The position numbers were made by a program, and so were the translations under genes. Below, piece by piece: positions 1-6,204 of a stretch of 10,982 nt of DNA (within the stretch, counting starts at the first letter, position 1; each line of letters begins with the position of its first letter). Location: assembly GCA_026770585.1 (NCBI GenBank), contig MU646511.1:291376-302357 (forward strand). The letters run 5' to 3'. The DNA is from Baffinella frigidus (Eukaryota; Cryptophyceae; Cryptomonadales; Baffinellaceae). The notes beneath the pieces are model-generated. The model did not search any database. It was not told the origin of the DNA and saw only the letters and a list, made by a program, of their open reading frames with translations.

Positions 1-178
1 TGGGGTTTGGGGTTTGGGGTTTGGGGTGTGGGGTTTAAGATTTGGGGTTTGGGGTTTGGGGTTTGGGATTTGGGATTTGGGGTTTTGTTTGGGGTTGGGG
101 GGGTTCAGGGGTTAGGGTTTAGGGTTTACGGTTTGGGGTTTAGGGTTCAGGGTTTAGGGTTTAGGGTTTAGGAGTAGT
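1..178. repeat. Telomere-like heptamer array, G-rich strand
   Basis: The first part is a run of GGGGTTT units. After about position 100 it becomes TTTAGGG, with TTCAGGG and TTTACGG variants. The seven-base period is kept through most of the tract. It is interstitial or subtelomeric: it is degenerate and ordinary sequence follows. G-quadruplex formation is plausible but not shown. Confidence 0.9.
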
Positions 179-224
179 ACCGGTCGTACGCAAACGTATC
201 TGCTTCAGCATACAGCCGGCGCCT

Positions 225-283
225 CCTGCTTTAGGCTTTAGGGTTTAGGGTCTAGTGTTGAGGGTTTAGGGTCAGGGGGAAGC
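225..283. repeat. Short degenerate TTTAGGG tract
   Basis: A second small block of TTTAGGG-like units (GCTTTAGGGTTTAGGGTC and relatives). About 45 bases of unrelated sequence separate it from the first array. No gene is seen in 1-346. Confidence 0.75.
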
Positions 284-349
284 AGACGTCTCCTACCGTG
301 CCAGGCTGAGATTCAACGATAAATGTAGCACTCCGAGCTCAAGTGTGTG

Positions 350-385
350 GATCGCTTGCTGATTTGGCAAACCCCGATTTGTACC
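350..385 (-). repeat. Dispersed 36-base repeat, inverted copy
   Basis: The reverse complement of this stretch matches 2379-2414 at 33 of 36 bases. Both begin GGTACAAATCGGGG and end AGCAAGCGATC in the same sense. A shorter relative, GTTGCCGAACCCACCAAGCGA, is near 8371-8391. These look like fragments of a dispersed element of unknown type. Confidence 0.7.
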
Positions 386-493
386 AGGCCGGTCTCACTC
401 TGCCTCAGTCCGGTTAGGAATAGTCGGTCAACCCAGCCACCAGCCACCAGAAGAAACCCGGATCGGGATGGAGTCGACTTTGTTTCTTCACCA

Positions 494-646
494 GAGGTAC
501 ACTTCCAACATATGTTACTGAAATTTATACAGGGGGAATATCCCGATCTAGTGAAGTTCGGTTGGCTGGTGGAGGTGTATCGTGTATTGGTGGAGATGAG
601 CATCCCAGTCGTGGAGACAAGAGTGCTGTGGGAGGCTAGCTCTGCC
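494..646 (+). pseudogene. Possible hAT-transposase dimerisation-domain remnant
   Basis: An open stretch here reads EVHFQHMLLKFIQGEYPDLV, then KFGWLVEVYRVLVEMSIPVV and an ETR. hAT-family transposases often end in a domain with a tyrosine/phenylalanine-P-[DN]-L motif, a hydrophobic helix, an I/L-P-V turn and then an ER-containing helix. The order YPDLVK, hydrophobic helix, SIPV, ET is similar. However, the gap between the motifs is about eight residues too long and the ER is not intact. The frame is open for about 500 bases (347-847), but the rest is not recognisable. It may be a decayed transposon fragment or a chance open frame. Confidence 0.25.
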
Positions 647-1080
647 TGCAGTCAGCTGGCCGGACTGTCAACTTTGAGAAATTTTGGGCCCGTACACCTT
701 CGTCGACTCAGGAGCGAAACAGAGCCTGGTCTCACCAAATTCATGCGAATCGGACTGAGACAGGGCTGGGAAGGGCGCGCGGGGTCTACCGATCGTCCAT
801 GTCCATCCCACCCAATCGAGGCGGCAACCTTGTGGCAAGCCTCGTGACGAGGCCGGGCGGTTGGCTGACCACCAGGCAAAGTTCTCGGAATCTCGGTCTT
901 GAGACAGGCGCGATTTCACAAAACCTCGGCAGGGGTCGCGCGAAGAGCCATCTATTCCCCTGTATATTTAAGGTGCATTGACCACTTTTGACGGATTTGG
1001 TCACGTTACCGTTATCCTCGGCTGCCGAGAGCCGCTGGTTCTCTGAACTTCTCTCCCCGGCTCCGCACCGCCTCGCCAAG
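647..1080. other. No recognised gene; TATA-like site near 963
   Basis: No coding pattern could be recognised. At 660-678 and 981-1003 there are short relatives of the dispersed CCGTCAACTTT motif, the second one inverted. TATATTTA at 963-970 resembles a TATA box about 110 bases before the ATG at 1081, but nothing else supports a promoter. Confidence 0.35.
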
Positions 1081-1239
1081 ATGGGGGAAACCATGTCCAA
1101 GATGGTGCCCCCCTTCCTCCTCCCCCCCCGCTCTCCCGCTGGCTTTCCCCTGGCGTGGACAGATCCAAAAGTTTTTCGAGATGTTCAAAAATGCTTCAGC
1201 GGGATGGTGGAAAGTCTGAAGCCGAGAGGCTGGGCGTAA
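1081..1239 (+). CDS. Small ORF, 52 codons, unrecognised; doubtful
   Basis: This ORF starts at an ATG in a fair context (GCCAAG before it, so A-3 relative to a purine-rich consensus) and stops at TAA 1237-1239. The product would begin MGETMSKMVPP and be rich in proline early on, with a short amphipathic part around VFRDVQKCFSGMVESLK. No family is recognised. It could be a real small protein, a first exon of the locus downstream using an internal GT (for example ATG-GTG at 1200s), or chance. The very C-rich middle makes chance likely. Confidence 0.15.
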   Translation: MGETMSKMVPPFLLPPRSPAGFPLAWTDPKVFRDVQKCFSGMVESLKPRGWA

Positions 1240-1529
1240 AAGCCATGAAGCAAGCAGCACATAACGTTAGCGGAGTGGGGGACACGCGGAGTCAGCCTAG
1301 GCAAAATTTTGTTCTGCGGGTACAGCGCGGTACCGCTTCTTTTCCCAAGTGTCGGCAAGTCAGCTTAGGGCGCTGCGTCGCGTCTAAAGTGTTCTCCTTG
1401 CTTTCTTCAGGCCTTGTAGCTGGACAGGCAGACATGCTGACTGCTGATACCCCCAGCCGCACACCGACCACCTCTGTCCTTTCCATGCCTCTCCTCCACC
1501 ATCCGCCCACGCCCACGCCGCAAATACAG
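1240..1529. other. No gene; acceptor-like pyrimidine tract
   Basis: At 1390-1410 a strong pyrimidine tract ends TTTCTTCAG, which would make a good 3' splice site. The frame that follows stays open into the 1530 copy of the upstream module (LVAGQADMLTADTPSRTP and onward), ending at the CAG before 1530. This could be a further exon or an intron end. No homology is recognised. Confidence 0.25.
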
Positions 1530-1574
1530 GTGGACGAGGGGACAGCGTGCTGCGGGGCGCGCAGATCGCAAATC
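1530..1574 (+). pseudogene. Head copy of upstream module U1
   Basis: ATACAG followed by an open frame VDEGTACCGARRSQI. This nearly repeats the beginning of the module at 1750 (VDEGGACCGTRKI), including the CAG-GTGGACGAGGGG border. After about 45 bases the similarity ends. It is either a duplicate exon head left in an intron or an alternative exon. Confidence 0.45.
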
Positions 1575-1749
1575 CTCCGTGCCAAGTCCCCTGATTTATA
1601 CCACAGGCCGCCGGATTCCGGCGAGCTCCAGTACAGATCCAGGGAATTGAATGAGAAGATTTGACCCATTCTGAGGGCTGGTGGGCGGAGGCCTCATGGG
1701 CCACACGATGAAATCCTCATGAATCCCCTTGATTTGGTGGGATGAACAG

Positions 1750-1821
1750 GTGGACGAGGGGGGGGCGTGCTGCGGGACGCGGAAGATCGACTCGGACAAC
1801 GGGCCCAAAAAGTCGACGCAG
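1750..1821 (+). CDS. Candidate exon U1, unrecognised module
   Basis: An acceptor-like GAACAG precedes an open frame VDEGGACCGTRKIDSDNGPK, then KSTQ. Support comes from repetition: its head recurs at 1530, and its tail recurs at 2129-2167 and 2304-2342 with protein-like conservation (IDAESGPKKSVP). In both tail copies the similarity stops exactly at GTGACG, a possible donor in phase 0. In this copy the corresponding place reads CAG-GCGCGG, so no GT is present and the true exon end is unclear. There is no known domain. It could be an N-terminal exon of the ankyrin gene, an exon of another gene, or a relic. Confidence 0.3.
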
Positions 1822-1862
1822 GCGCGGGCCCAAGCACCAGGCCTTGGTTAGGGTTTGAGGGT

Positions 1863-1909
1863 TGGGGTCTGACTTCCTAGACTGACTTCCCGCCCACAGT
1901 CGGACTGTC
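1863..1909. repeat. Hairpin-forming repeat, copy 1
   Basis: GGGGTCTGACT at one end and AGTCGGACTGTC at the other are near-complementary and enclose CCCGCCCAC. The same unit recurs at 2227-2272, where GTCTGACT and AGTCAGAC are a perfect 8-base stem. Each copy sits after a TTTGGGG-like tract and before a copy of the U1 tail, so a larger block has been duplicated (offset 364 bases). Confidence 0.7.
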
Positions 1910-1969
1910 TGGTGCAGTGCAGCCTTCTTCAGGGTTTGGTTTCAAGGTTGGGGTCTGACTGAAGTGAAG

Positions 1970-1988
1970 CTACGGGACGCGGAAGATC
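1970..1988 (+). pseudogene. U1 copy, left part, cut by an insertion
   Basis: CTACGGGACGCGGAAGATC matches the middle of U1 (1773-1788). The match resumes at 2129 with GATCGACGCGGAGAGCGGGC. The 140 bases between are unrelated and AT-rich, so one copy has been split. Confidence 0.5.
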
Positions 1989-2128
1989 TGATGTGGAAAC
2001 CTTTTCATTTTTTAAAAGTGGATTCAATAAAAATTACTTCACGTTTGCTTCAATATTACTAGTAAAGATCGTTGTGAGTAGTAAATTTCATTTCCGAAGT
2101 TCTTTAAAACAAAAACCTCTCCTCATGG
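1989..2128. mobile_element. 140-base AT-rich insertion flanked by GATC
   Basis: This AT-rich stretch interrupts a copy of the U1 module. GATC stands at both edges (1985-1988 and 2129-2132), whereas the intact module has it once, as expected of a 4-base target duplication. No clear terminal inverted repeats are seen. The left end TGATGTGGAAACC also occurs inverted at 10523-10535, which hints at a dispersed element. No coding capacity; a small non-autonomous element is the best reading. Confidence 0.45.
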
Positions 2129-2173
2129 GATCGACGCGGAGAGCGGGCCCAAGAAGTCTGTGCCGGTGACGTT
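2129..2173 (+). pseudogene. U1 tail copy with donor-like end
   Basis: The frame reads IDAESGPKKSVP and then GTGACG, against IDSDNGPKKSTQ in U1. Changes are conservative or in third positions. It is followed by TTTGGGG-like heptamers (2180-2235). If the 1989-2128 insertion is ignored, it continues the 1970 fragment. Confidence 0.5.
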
Positions 2174-2179
2174 GTTTAT

Positions 2180-2303
2180 GGTGTGAGGTTTGAGGTTTGG
2201 GTAGCCTTCTTTAGGGTTTGGGGTTTGGGGTCTGACTGCCCAGACTGCCTGCCCGCCCACAGTCAGACTGTCATTCGTTAGGTTTGGGGGTTGAGGGTTG
2301 GGG
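2180..2303. repeat. Heptamer tracts with hairpin repeat copy 2
   Basis: GGGTTTGG/GAGGTTTG heptamers flank the second copy (2227-2272) of the GTCTGACT...AGTCAGAC hairpin. The layout parallels 1846-1909. Confidence 0.65.
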
Positions 2304-2342
2304 TCTGACAGAGAGCGCCCCCAAAAGTATGTGCACGTGACG
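2304..2342 (+). pseudogene. Second, more decayed U1 tail copy
   Basis: GACAGAGAGCGCCCCCAAAAG and the following TATGTGCACGTGACGT align with 2133-2173, ending at the same GTGACG. The frame is shifted by a small deletion. Confidence 0.45.
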
Positions 2343-2635
2343 TGAAACATGTGCATCGTTTGGCAGACCACCCCCCCTGGTACAAATCGGGGGTTGCCGA
2401 ACCAGCAAGCGATCAACATGCCGCACCACGCCAGATTGATCGTGGGTGGTGGGCTCTTTCCCAGCGCTCTTTTGAGCACGGAACTATGCCAAAATTTAAA
2501 AACATCCCCTTATCCCTTGCGGGGAATCGACTTTTGGTGACCTCTTCCAAGAATGTAGCGTGGCACCTCGGAGGGCTGTAGCCTTCCAGCTCTGCATCAG
2601 TCTTTTTGGACTCGCGAATTTGTTGATGGGCGCAG
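2343..2635. other. No recognised gene; dispersed repeat at 2379-2414
   Basis: It contains the + copy of the dispersed repeat (2379-2414, see 350-385). The remaining sequence has short open frames on both strands with no recognisable protein. Confidence 0.4.
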
Positions 2636-2720
2636 GACCCGAAGAGCCTGATGGGGGGCGGGGGCGCGCTAGGGATGATCCCTATCGGGGGCAGGGTCAT
2701 AGGAGTTTGGCCAAGGTTAA
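2636..2720 (+). pseudogene. Glycine-rich module U2, copy 1
   Basis: CGCAG is followed by an open frame DPKSLMGGGGALGMIPIGG and then RVIGVWPRL. It matches the copy at 3106 almost residue for residue over the first 19 codons. It has no stop here, so it could itself be an exon. The copy at 3106 is favoured because its tail is better preserved. Confidence 0.4.
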
Positions 2721-2811
2721 TTAGGCCCCTTACTGGATTTGAAGAGCTCCAGAATCGCGTTTGTGTGTCCATTTTCATAAGTAGTAAACATGTTCCTGGA
2801 TTGAGGTGCAG

Positions 2812-2838
2812 GATCCGAAGAGCCTGCTTGGGCGGCGT
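2812..2838 (+). pseudogene. U2 copy 2, short
   Basis: GTGCAG then GATCCGAAGAGCCTG (DPKSL), followed by a truncated G-rich part. Only about 27 bases of the module remain. Confidence 0.4.
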
Positions 2839-2906
2839 CAGCTTATAACCCCTCTACCCTAACCCCTACACTCGAAACCTCTGAAGTGGATCTGACACGG
2901 GAGCAC

Positions 2907-2990
2907 GACCCGCAGAGCCTGATGGGGGCGGGCAAGGCGCGCTAGGGATCATCCCGCTCGGGGGGTATTTGCCTGGTCGATGCCTCCCAA
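2907..2990 (+). pseudogene. U2 copy 3, frameshifted
   Basis: GACCCGCAGAGCCTGATG (DPQSLM) is followed by a G-rich run with indels that bring a TAG into frame. It ends at CTCGGGGGGTATTTG, and this end forms one arm of the inverted repeat at 2961-3075. Confidence 0.5.
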
Positions 2991-3075
2991 TTCCCTGTGA
3001 AGAATTGTGGTGTTCGACGCACCAGCTCCCATCCCTCACAGGGAATTGGAGCTATCGATCAGCGAAATACCCCCC
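2961..3075. repeat. Imperfect inverted repeat, ~40-base arms
   Basis: The left arm is 2961-3000 (GGGGGTATTTGCC ... CCAATTCCCTGTGA) and the right arm is 3036-3075 (TCACAGGGAATTGG ... GCGAAATACCCCC). They are complementary apart from a few bases and enclose a 35-base loop. It could fold as a hairpin in RNA or be a foldback element footprint. Confidence 0.75.
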
Positions 3076-3105
3076 TGACAAGCTTGGCGTGGTTGATGGG
3101 AGCAG

Positions 3106-3201
3106 GACCCGAAGAGCATGATGGGGGGCGGGGGCGCGCTGGGGATGATTCCGCTCGGGGGCGACCATCCCTTCGGCCTCGACTTGTTCAAAACCAAAAT
3201 T
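3106..3201 (+). CDS. Candidate exon U2, glycine-rich, possible N-terminus
   Basis: After the acceptor-like GGAGCAG the frame reads DPKSMMGGGGALGMIPLGGD, then HPFGLDLFKTKI, to a donor-like GTACTC at 3202 (32 codons, phase 0). The next ankyrin exon at 4110 also begins in phase 0, so a direct splice is possible. Its tail is repeated at 3268-3322 with the frame kept, the same behaviour as the proven ankyrin exons. ATG codons at 3118 and 3121 could be the start: then a short Gly-rich leader would precede the repeats. No family is recognised. Confidence 0.35.
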
Positions 3202-3390
3202 GTACTCACCCTCCTCACCTTCTCGAGTTGACATGCTGTGTGTGCGGTACAAAACCTGTCAACTTTGGAGCGGATGATCCCGGGGGTGACTTTTGGCCTC
3301 GACTCTTCAAAACCAAGCTCGTGCTTGCCCTCCCTTGGCCGCGCCATCTTTTCAAACGTCATTTCTGTGTCGGTAGGCTTTTAACCCCGT
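3202..3390. other. U2 tail copy (3268-3322) and dispersed motif
   Basis: GATGATCCCGGGGGTGAC and TTTTGGCCTCGACTCTTC with AAAACCAAGCTC repeat the end of U2 (FKTKI becomes FKTKL), again followed by a GT (GTGCTT). Between them, 3246-3272 carries GGTACAAAACCTGTCAAC and TTTGGAGCG, whose close inverted relative is 7851-7876. Confidence 0.5.
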
Positions 3391-3630
3391 ATTGTACTTT
3401 TCGGGTCAGCGCGGATTTTCTCGAGGTCGGGTCGGGGTGTCGGGAAATGAAAATCTCGATAATTGGTGCGTCCATCTAAAGTTTTATGCTATCTTATGCA
3501 TTGATATGATGACAAGATGCACCCCCCACCCATAATATGTCACAAACACTAGAGCCCTTTTTCGATTTTTTCGATTTTTCCCGACTCCCTGACCCCGACC
3601 CAAAATCTGCGCTGACCCGAAAAGTACAAT
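3391..3630. repeat. Long inverted repeat with 22-base perfect core
   Basis: ATTGTACTTTTCGGGTCAGC followed by GC at 3391-3412 is perfectly complementary to 3609-3630. Inward the arms stay similar (GATTTT...GGTCGGGGT...GTCGGGAAA against its complement) to about 3466 and 3550, with an indel. The roughly 80-base centre has no further symmetry. This may be a foldback transposon relic. Confidence 0.8.
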
Positions 3631-3689
3631 AGCAAATACATCACATGATAAATATGGTGCTGCGACCAAACCTCAAACGCGAGGGCGTC

Positions 3690-3691
<2 letters not shown>

Positions 3692-3742
<51 letters not shown>
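3692..3742. repeat. CT dinucleotide microsatellite
   Basis: About 25 uninterrupted CT units. On the + strand it would be a very long pyrimidine tract, though no AG acceptor with a supported exon follows directly. Confidence 0.95.
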
Positions 3743-3743
<1 letters not shown>

Positions 3744-4109
3744 AGGTCCCTAATAATATCCCTCAGTACAAATTACAGACCCCTAGGCACCATCCCTTAT
3801 TCCCAATTACGGTTCACGCATTCCTAACTGGTGTTCCAGAATTTCTATGAGGGCTGCCTAACTGCTACTTGGCATTCCCCTGAGAGTTCCCTATTTCCAT
3901 TTCGGAACAAGCTTAAGATAGCATAACTCAGGAAAGATTCTGGCATGTTCCGAGATTAACTTAGGGCCCGCCAACCAAATCCCTGACAACAAATAGGGAC
4001 CCCCACGAACCATCCCTATCCACGGACCACAATTCCTTATTCCAGTGAGTAACTCTCGCGCCCTCTCCCGAAATGGAGTTCGTAACGCTGGGTGGCTCTC
4101 CCCCCGCAG
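3743..4109. other. Probable intron upstream of ankyrin exon 1
   Basis: No coding pattern is visible. There is a loose internal duplication (ACCATCCCTTATTCC near 3790, ACCATCCCTATCC near 4009) and a small inverted pair TCGGAACA/TGTTCCGA at 3902-3909 and 3946-3953. It ends in CTCTCCCCCCGCAG, a good 3' splice site. Confidence 0.5.
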
Positions 4110-4235
4110 GCGCCGGGGCAACTGGTGGTGTCAGACCCAGCCTTCAAGGGCGACCTCGAGGGCGTGCGCCAGAAGTTTGCGGGGAACACCGAAGAGCTTG
4201 ACGCTGACGGAAACTCGCCCGTGCACTGGGCTGCG
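4110..4235 (+). CDS. Ankyrin gene exon 1: repeats 1 and start of 2
   Basis: The acceptor is CCCCCCGCAG and the donor is GTCTGG at 4236. It reads APGQLVVSDPAFKGDLEGVR, then QKFAGNTEELDADGNSPVHW and AA: 42 codons, phase 0 at both ends. KGDLEGVRQ is a typical second-helix cap of a first repeat, and DGNSPVHWAA opens repeat 2. The upstream frame closes at TAA 4083, so this is not a first exon unless another start is spliced on. If intron 1 were read through, the frame would stop at 4245. The last 35 bases recur at 4321-4355. Confidence 0.85.
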
Positions 4236-4320
4236 GTCTGGGCCTAAACCCGAAACGCTGTACCCGAAAACAAAATCCAAAACTCTGAATCCTTTTAGAC
4301 CCGTTGACATCCGAGGTAGA

Positions 4321-4355
4321 TTGATGCCGACGGAAACTCGCCAGTGCACTGGGCT
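4321..4355 (+). pseudogene. Duplicate of exon 1 tail inside intron 1
   Basis: 32 of 35 bases match 4198-4232, and all three differences are synonymous (GAC/GAT, GCT/GCC, CCC/CCA). It reads DADGNSPVHWA. The GT that follows (AGTTGG) would leave phase 1, which does not fit exon 2, so it is probably unused. Weaker similarity extends to about 4307 with an indel. Confidence 0.75.
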
Positions 4356-4361
4356 AGTTGG

Positions 4362-4490
4362 CTACCAAACCCCAAACCCTGAAGGTTACCAAACCCCAAA
4401 CCCTCATCTTGCCCTAGACCCTACACCCCAAACCCTAAACCCTAAACTCTAAAACCGAAACCCTGAACCCTGAACCCTAAATCCTCATCA
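4362..4490. repeat. Telomere-like heptamers, C-rich strand, intron 1
   Basis: CCAAACCCT, CCCTAAA and CCCTGAA units directly follow the exon-1 tail copy. On the sense strand these units contain neither GT nor AG. Confidence 0.85.
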
Positions 4491-4526
4491 CGACCAAGGC
4501 GCGAGTTAAATTAGATAGTCCTTGTA

Positions 4527-4621
4527 TGATCCTTCTGTGACCCTTCTATGATCCTGTTGTGACCCTTCTACGACCCCTCTGTGACCCTTGTACGACCTTT
4601 CTGTGACCCTTCTACGATCCT
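4527..4621. repeat. 22-base minisatellite before exon 2
   Basis: Four units at 4527, 4549, 4571 and 4593 (consensus TGATCCTTCTGTGACCCTTC plus TA), with a partial fifth. Each unit is itself two similar 11-base halves. The array ends 14 bases before the exon 2 acceptor and supplies its pyrimidine-rich tract. Confidence 0.9.
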
Positions 4622-4635
4622 CCACGAACGAACAG

Positions 4636-4721
4636 GTGAAGGGGCACACAGAGGTGGTCAAATTCCTGGTCGAGAAGAAGTTCCCCGTCGGGACCAAGAA
4701 CAAGGACGGCGACACCCCCTT
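4636..4721 (+). CDS. Ankyrin gene exon 2: repeat 2 to start of 3
   Basis: The acceptor is ACGAACAG and the donor is GTAAGC, the best donor in the gene. It reads VKGHTEVVKFLVEKKFPVGT, then KNKDGDTP and two bases of a Leu codon (phase 2). Joined to exon 1 it gives a 33-residue repeat 2 with a GHTEVVKFL second helix. Read-through would stop at the TAA inside the donor (4723-4725). Confidence 0.88.
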
Positions 4722-5047
4722 GTAAGCTTTCAAACCGACGGTAGTACAGTTTCGCACCATTACTCTGTAAAAGAGGTTCCTGTTTGCTTCGAGACGTTTT
4801 CCCCACTGTCGACGTTTGTCTCGGTGGGCAGCGCTCATCTTCCAGATATTCTCCGTGTGTACCAGACCGTGTCCCGGATAGCCACACTGAGTGTGTCCTT
4901 CATTTCTGCTTGTACCAAAGTGAGAATGGACAAGTTGGAGATAGTGTGCGTGCTCCTCGCGCGAAACAATTTGATTTTATTGGGCTGGAAACATTTTATT
5001 TTTCCTCGCTGAGTACCCAACAAAGTGACAAGCTTCTCTGGAATCAG
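4722..5047. other. Intron 2, nothing further recognised
   Basis: 326 bases with GTAAGC at the start and GGAATCAG at the end. Unlike most introns here it has no heptamer array and no visible exon copy. Open frames in it do not look coding. Confidence 0.6.
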
Positions 5048-5129
5048 GCACTGGGCGGCGTCGGGGGGGCACGACGAAGCGGCGACCGTCCTCATTGACG
5101 CGGGCGCGGACGTGTGGGCCAAAAACAAG
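5048..5129 (+). CDS. Ankyrin gene exon 3: repeat 3
   Basis: The first base completes the split Leu codon, then HWAASGGHDEAATVLIDAGA, DVWAKNK follows to the donor GTGCGC. Together with exon 2 it makes DGDTPLHWAASGGHDEA and so on, exactly 33 residues and very close to the ankyrin consensus (TPLH, GH, LI..GAD). It ends at a repeat boundary in phase 0. Confidence 0.9.
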
Positions 5130-5587
5130 GTGCGCCGAATCTTGTGCGGGGATTTTTTTTTCACACTGCTTTAATTTAGTGCAATCACCTTTTCATCTGC
5201 CGGGCGGGGTTTCTGTTATGGTAAAGCTATGTCGATGCTGAGATGGCACCTTCGACCCTTCAAAAAGCACAAAAACGTTTATATTAGTTTTTTTCCTTGC
5301 CAGACCTGTTCGATTTGTTGCTATTCACCACATTCAGAACAAGCTTGTTCAAGGACTGGGTAAACTATCCTGTTCCACAAGGCACCCTGCCGTGCCCTTG
5401 CCTTGTTCGTGGCCCACCTCTTCACCCACGCGAGCTTTCCAAAATCAAACGAGCAAACAAAAAAATGCATCGAGTGACATGAACTGTAACCCGATGAACC
5501 CTCACCCCATAGACCCTAAACGAACGACCAGCCCCACGAAATTAATTCTGAAAAAAAAACGCTTAAATGTTTTGTATGGGCGTGTAG
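5130..5587. other. Intron 3; perfect 14-base palindrome
   Basis: The only notable item is GAACAAGCTTGTTC at 5337-5350, a perfect palindrome. A weak CCCTAAA-like trace appears around 5497-5525. No hidden exon is needed, because repeats 3 and 4 join exactly at a repeat boundary. Confidence 0.55.
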
Positions 5588-5697
5588 GACGGGACGACAC
5601 CGATGCACTTCGCGTCGGCAGAAGGGCGGTACGAGGTGGTCGCGCTCCTCTGCCAGTTTGCCGGGCCGGCCGCCCCTGTATCCAACTCCCGCCGGGG
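5588..5697 (+). CDS. Ankyrin gene exon 4: repeat 4 and irregular tail
   Basis: The acceptor is GGGCGTGTAG. It reads DGTTPMHFASAEGRYEVVAL, then LCQFAGPAAPVSNSRRG, to a donor GTGCGC at 5698 in phase 2. DGTTPMHFAS begins repeat 4 directly after exon 3. The tail after AAP is not ankyrin-like. An earlier possible donor GTATCC at 5678 is in phase 0 and would remove it. The tail with its splice site is repeated three more times downstream, so the real donor is uncertain. Confidence 0.8.
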
Positions 5698-5703
5698 GTG
5701 CGC

Positions 5704-5880
5704 TCCCTACACCCTACATTCTAAACCCTACAACCCTAGAACCCTGCACCCTACACCCTACACCCTACACCCTACACCTTAGAACCCTAGAACCCTAGAT
5801 CCTAGACCCTAGACCCTAGAACCCTAGACACAGGACTCTAGACCCTAGAACCTAGACCCTAGACCCTGGGGTGGAGGGTA
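5704..5880. repeat. CCCTACA/CCCTAGA heptamer array, intron 4
   Basis: ACCCTAC and ACCCTAG units dominate. The tract switches at about 5866 to the complementary G-rich strand (GGAGGGTAGAGGGTAGAGGG). Confidence 0.85.
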
Positions 5881-5891
5881 GAGGGTAGAGG

Positions 5892-5970
5892 GAAGAGGCG
5901 AGAAGGTGGCGCTGCGCTGCCAGTTCGCCGGGCCGGCCGCCCAACTGGATGCATCCAACTCCCGCCGGGG
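5892..5970 (+). pseudogene. Exon 4 tail copy 2
   Basis: It reads VALRCQFAGPAAQLDASNSR, then RG, against VALLCQFAGPAAPVSNSRRG in exon 4. It then has GTACGC, a better donor than that of exon 4. Heptamers (CCCTACA, 5985-6055) follow, as after the first copy. Confidence 0.75.
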
Positions 5971-5984
5971 GTACGCTTTATCTC

Positions 5985-6055
5985 TCTAAACCCTAAACCT
6001 TACACCCTACACCCTAGAACCCTACACCCTACACTCTACACCCTACACCCTAGAA
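5985..6055. repeat. CCCTAAA/CCCTACA heptamers
   Basis: C-rich-strand heptamers that directly follow exon 4 tail copy 2. Confidence 0.8.
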
Positions 6056-6116
6056 TTATTTTCCTGGGGATGGGCTTAGTTTCAGAGTTTAGGACTAAGG
6101 GGAGAGGGGTTCGTTT

Positions 6117-6165
6117 TCTGCCAGTTTGCCGGGTCGGCCGCCCCCGCATCCAACTCCCGCCGGGG
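6117..6165 (+). pseudogene. Exon 4 tail copy 3
   Basis: CTGCCAGTTTGCCGGGTCGG leads to CCGCCGGGG and a GTAATC donor-like end. The frame is kept (CQFAGSAAPASNSRRG). Confidence 0.75.
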
Positions 6166-6204
6166 GTAATCACTAGACTATATTTTGTTTTCCTTAACTC
6201 TCAT

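Noticed and set aside
1-178. Chromosome end (true telomere)
   Set aside because: The units are degenerate and mixed, and similar tracts occur throughout the window, so they are interstitial or subtelomeric at most.
347-847. 166-codon open frame as a complete gene
   Set aside because: It has no ATG at its start, and composition and content change along it. Only the middle is possibly a transposase remnant.
1155-1664. 169-codon open frame as one gene
   Set aside because: It lacks a recognised domain and crosses a good acceptor-like site and the duplicated U1 head; more likely exon/intron mixture or chance.
1292-1704. Reverse-strand open frames of 100-125 codons
   Set aside because: Antisense to the U1 repeat region, overlapping each other, no recognisable protein.
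4073-4109. ATG at 4073 as start of exon 1
   Set aside because: It is out of frame with the ankyrin reading frame and lies within the intron end.
4506-4838. Reverse-strand 110-codon ORF with repeated RRVTEGSYK
   Set aside because: The repeats are the translated 22-base minisatellite and the rest is antisense to exon 2.
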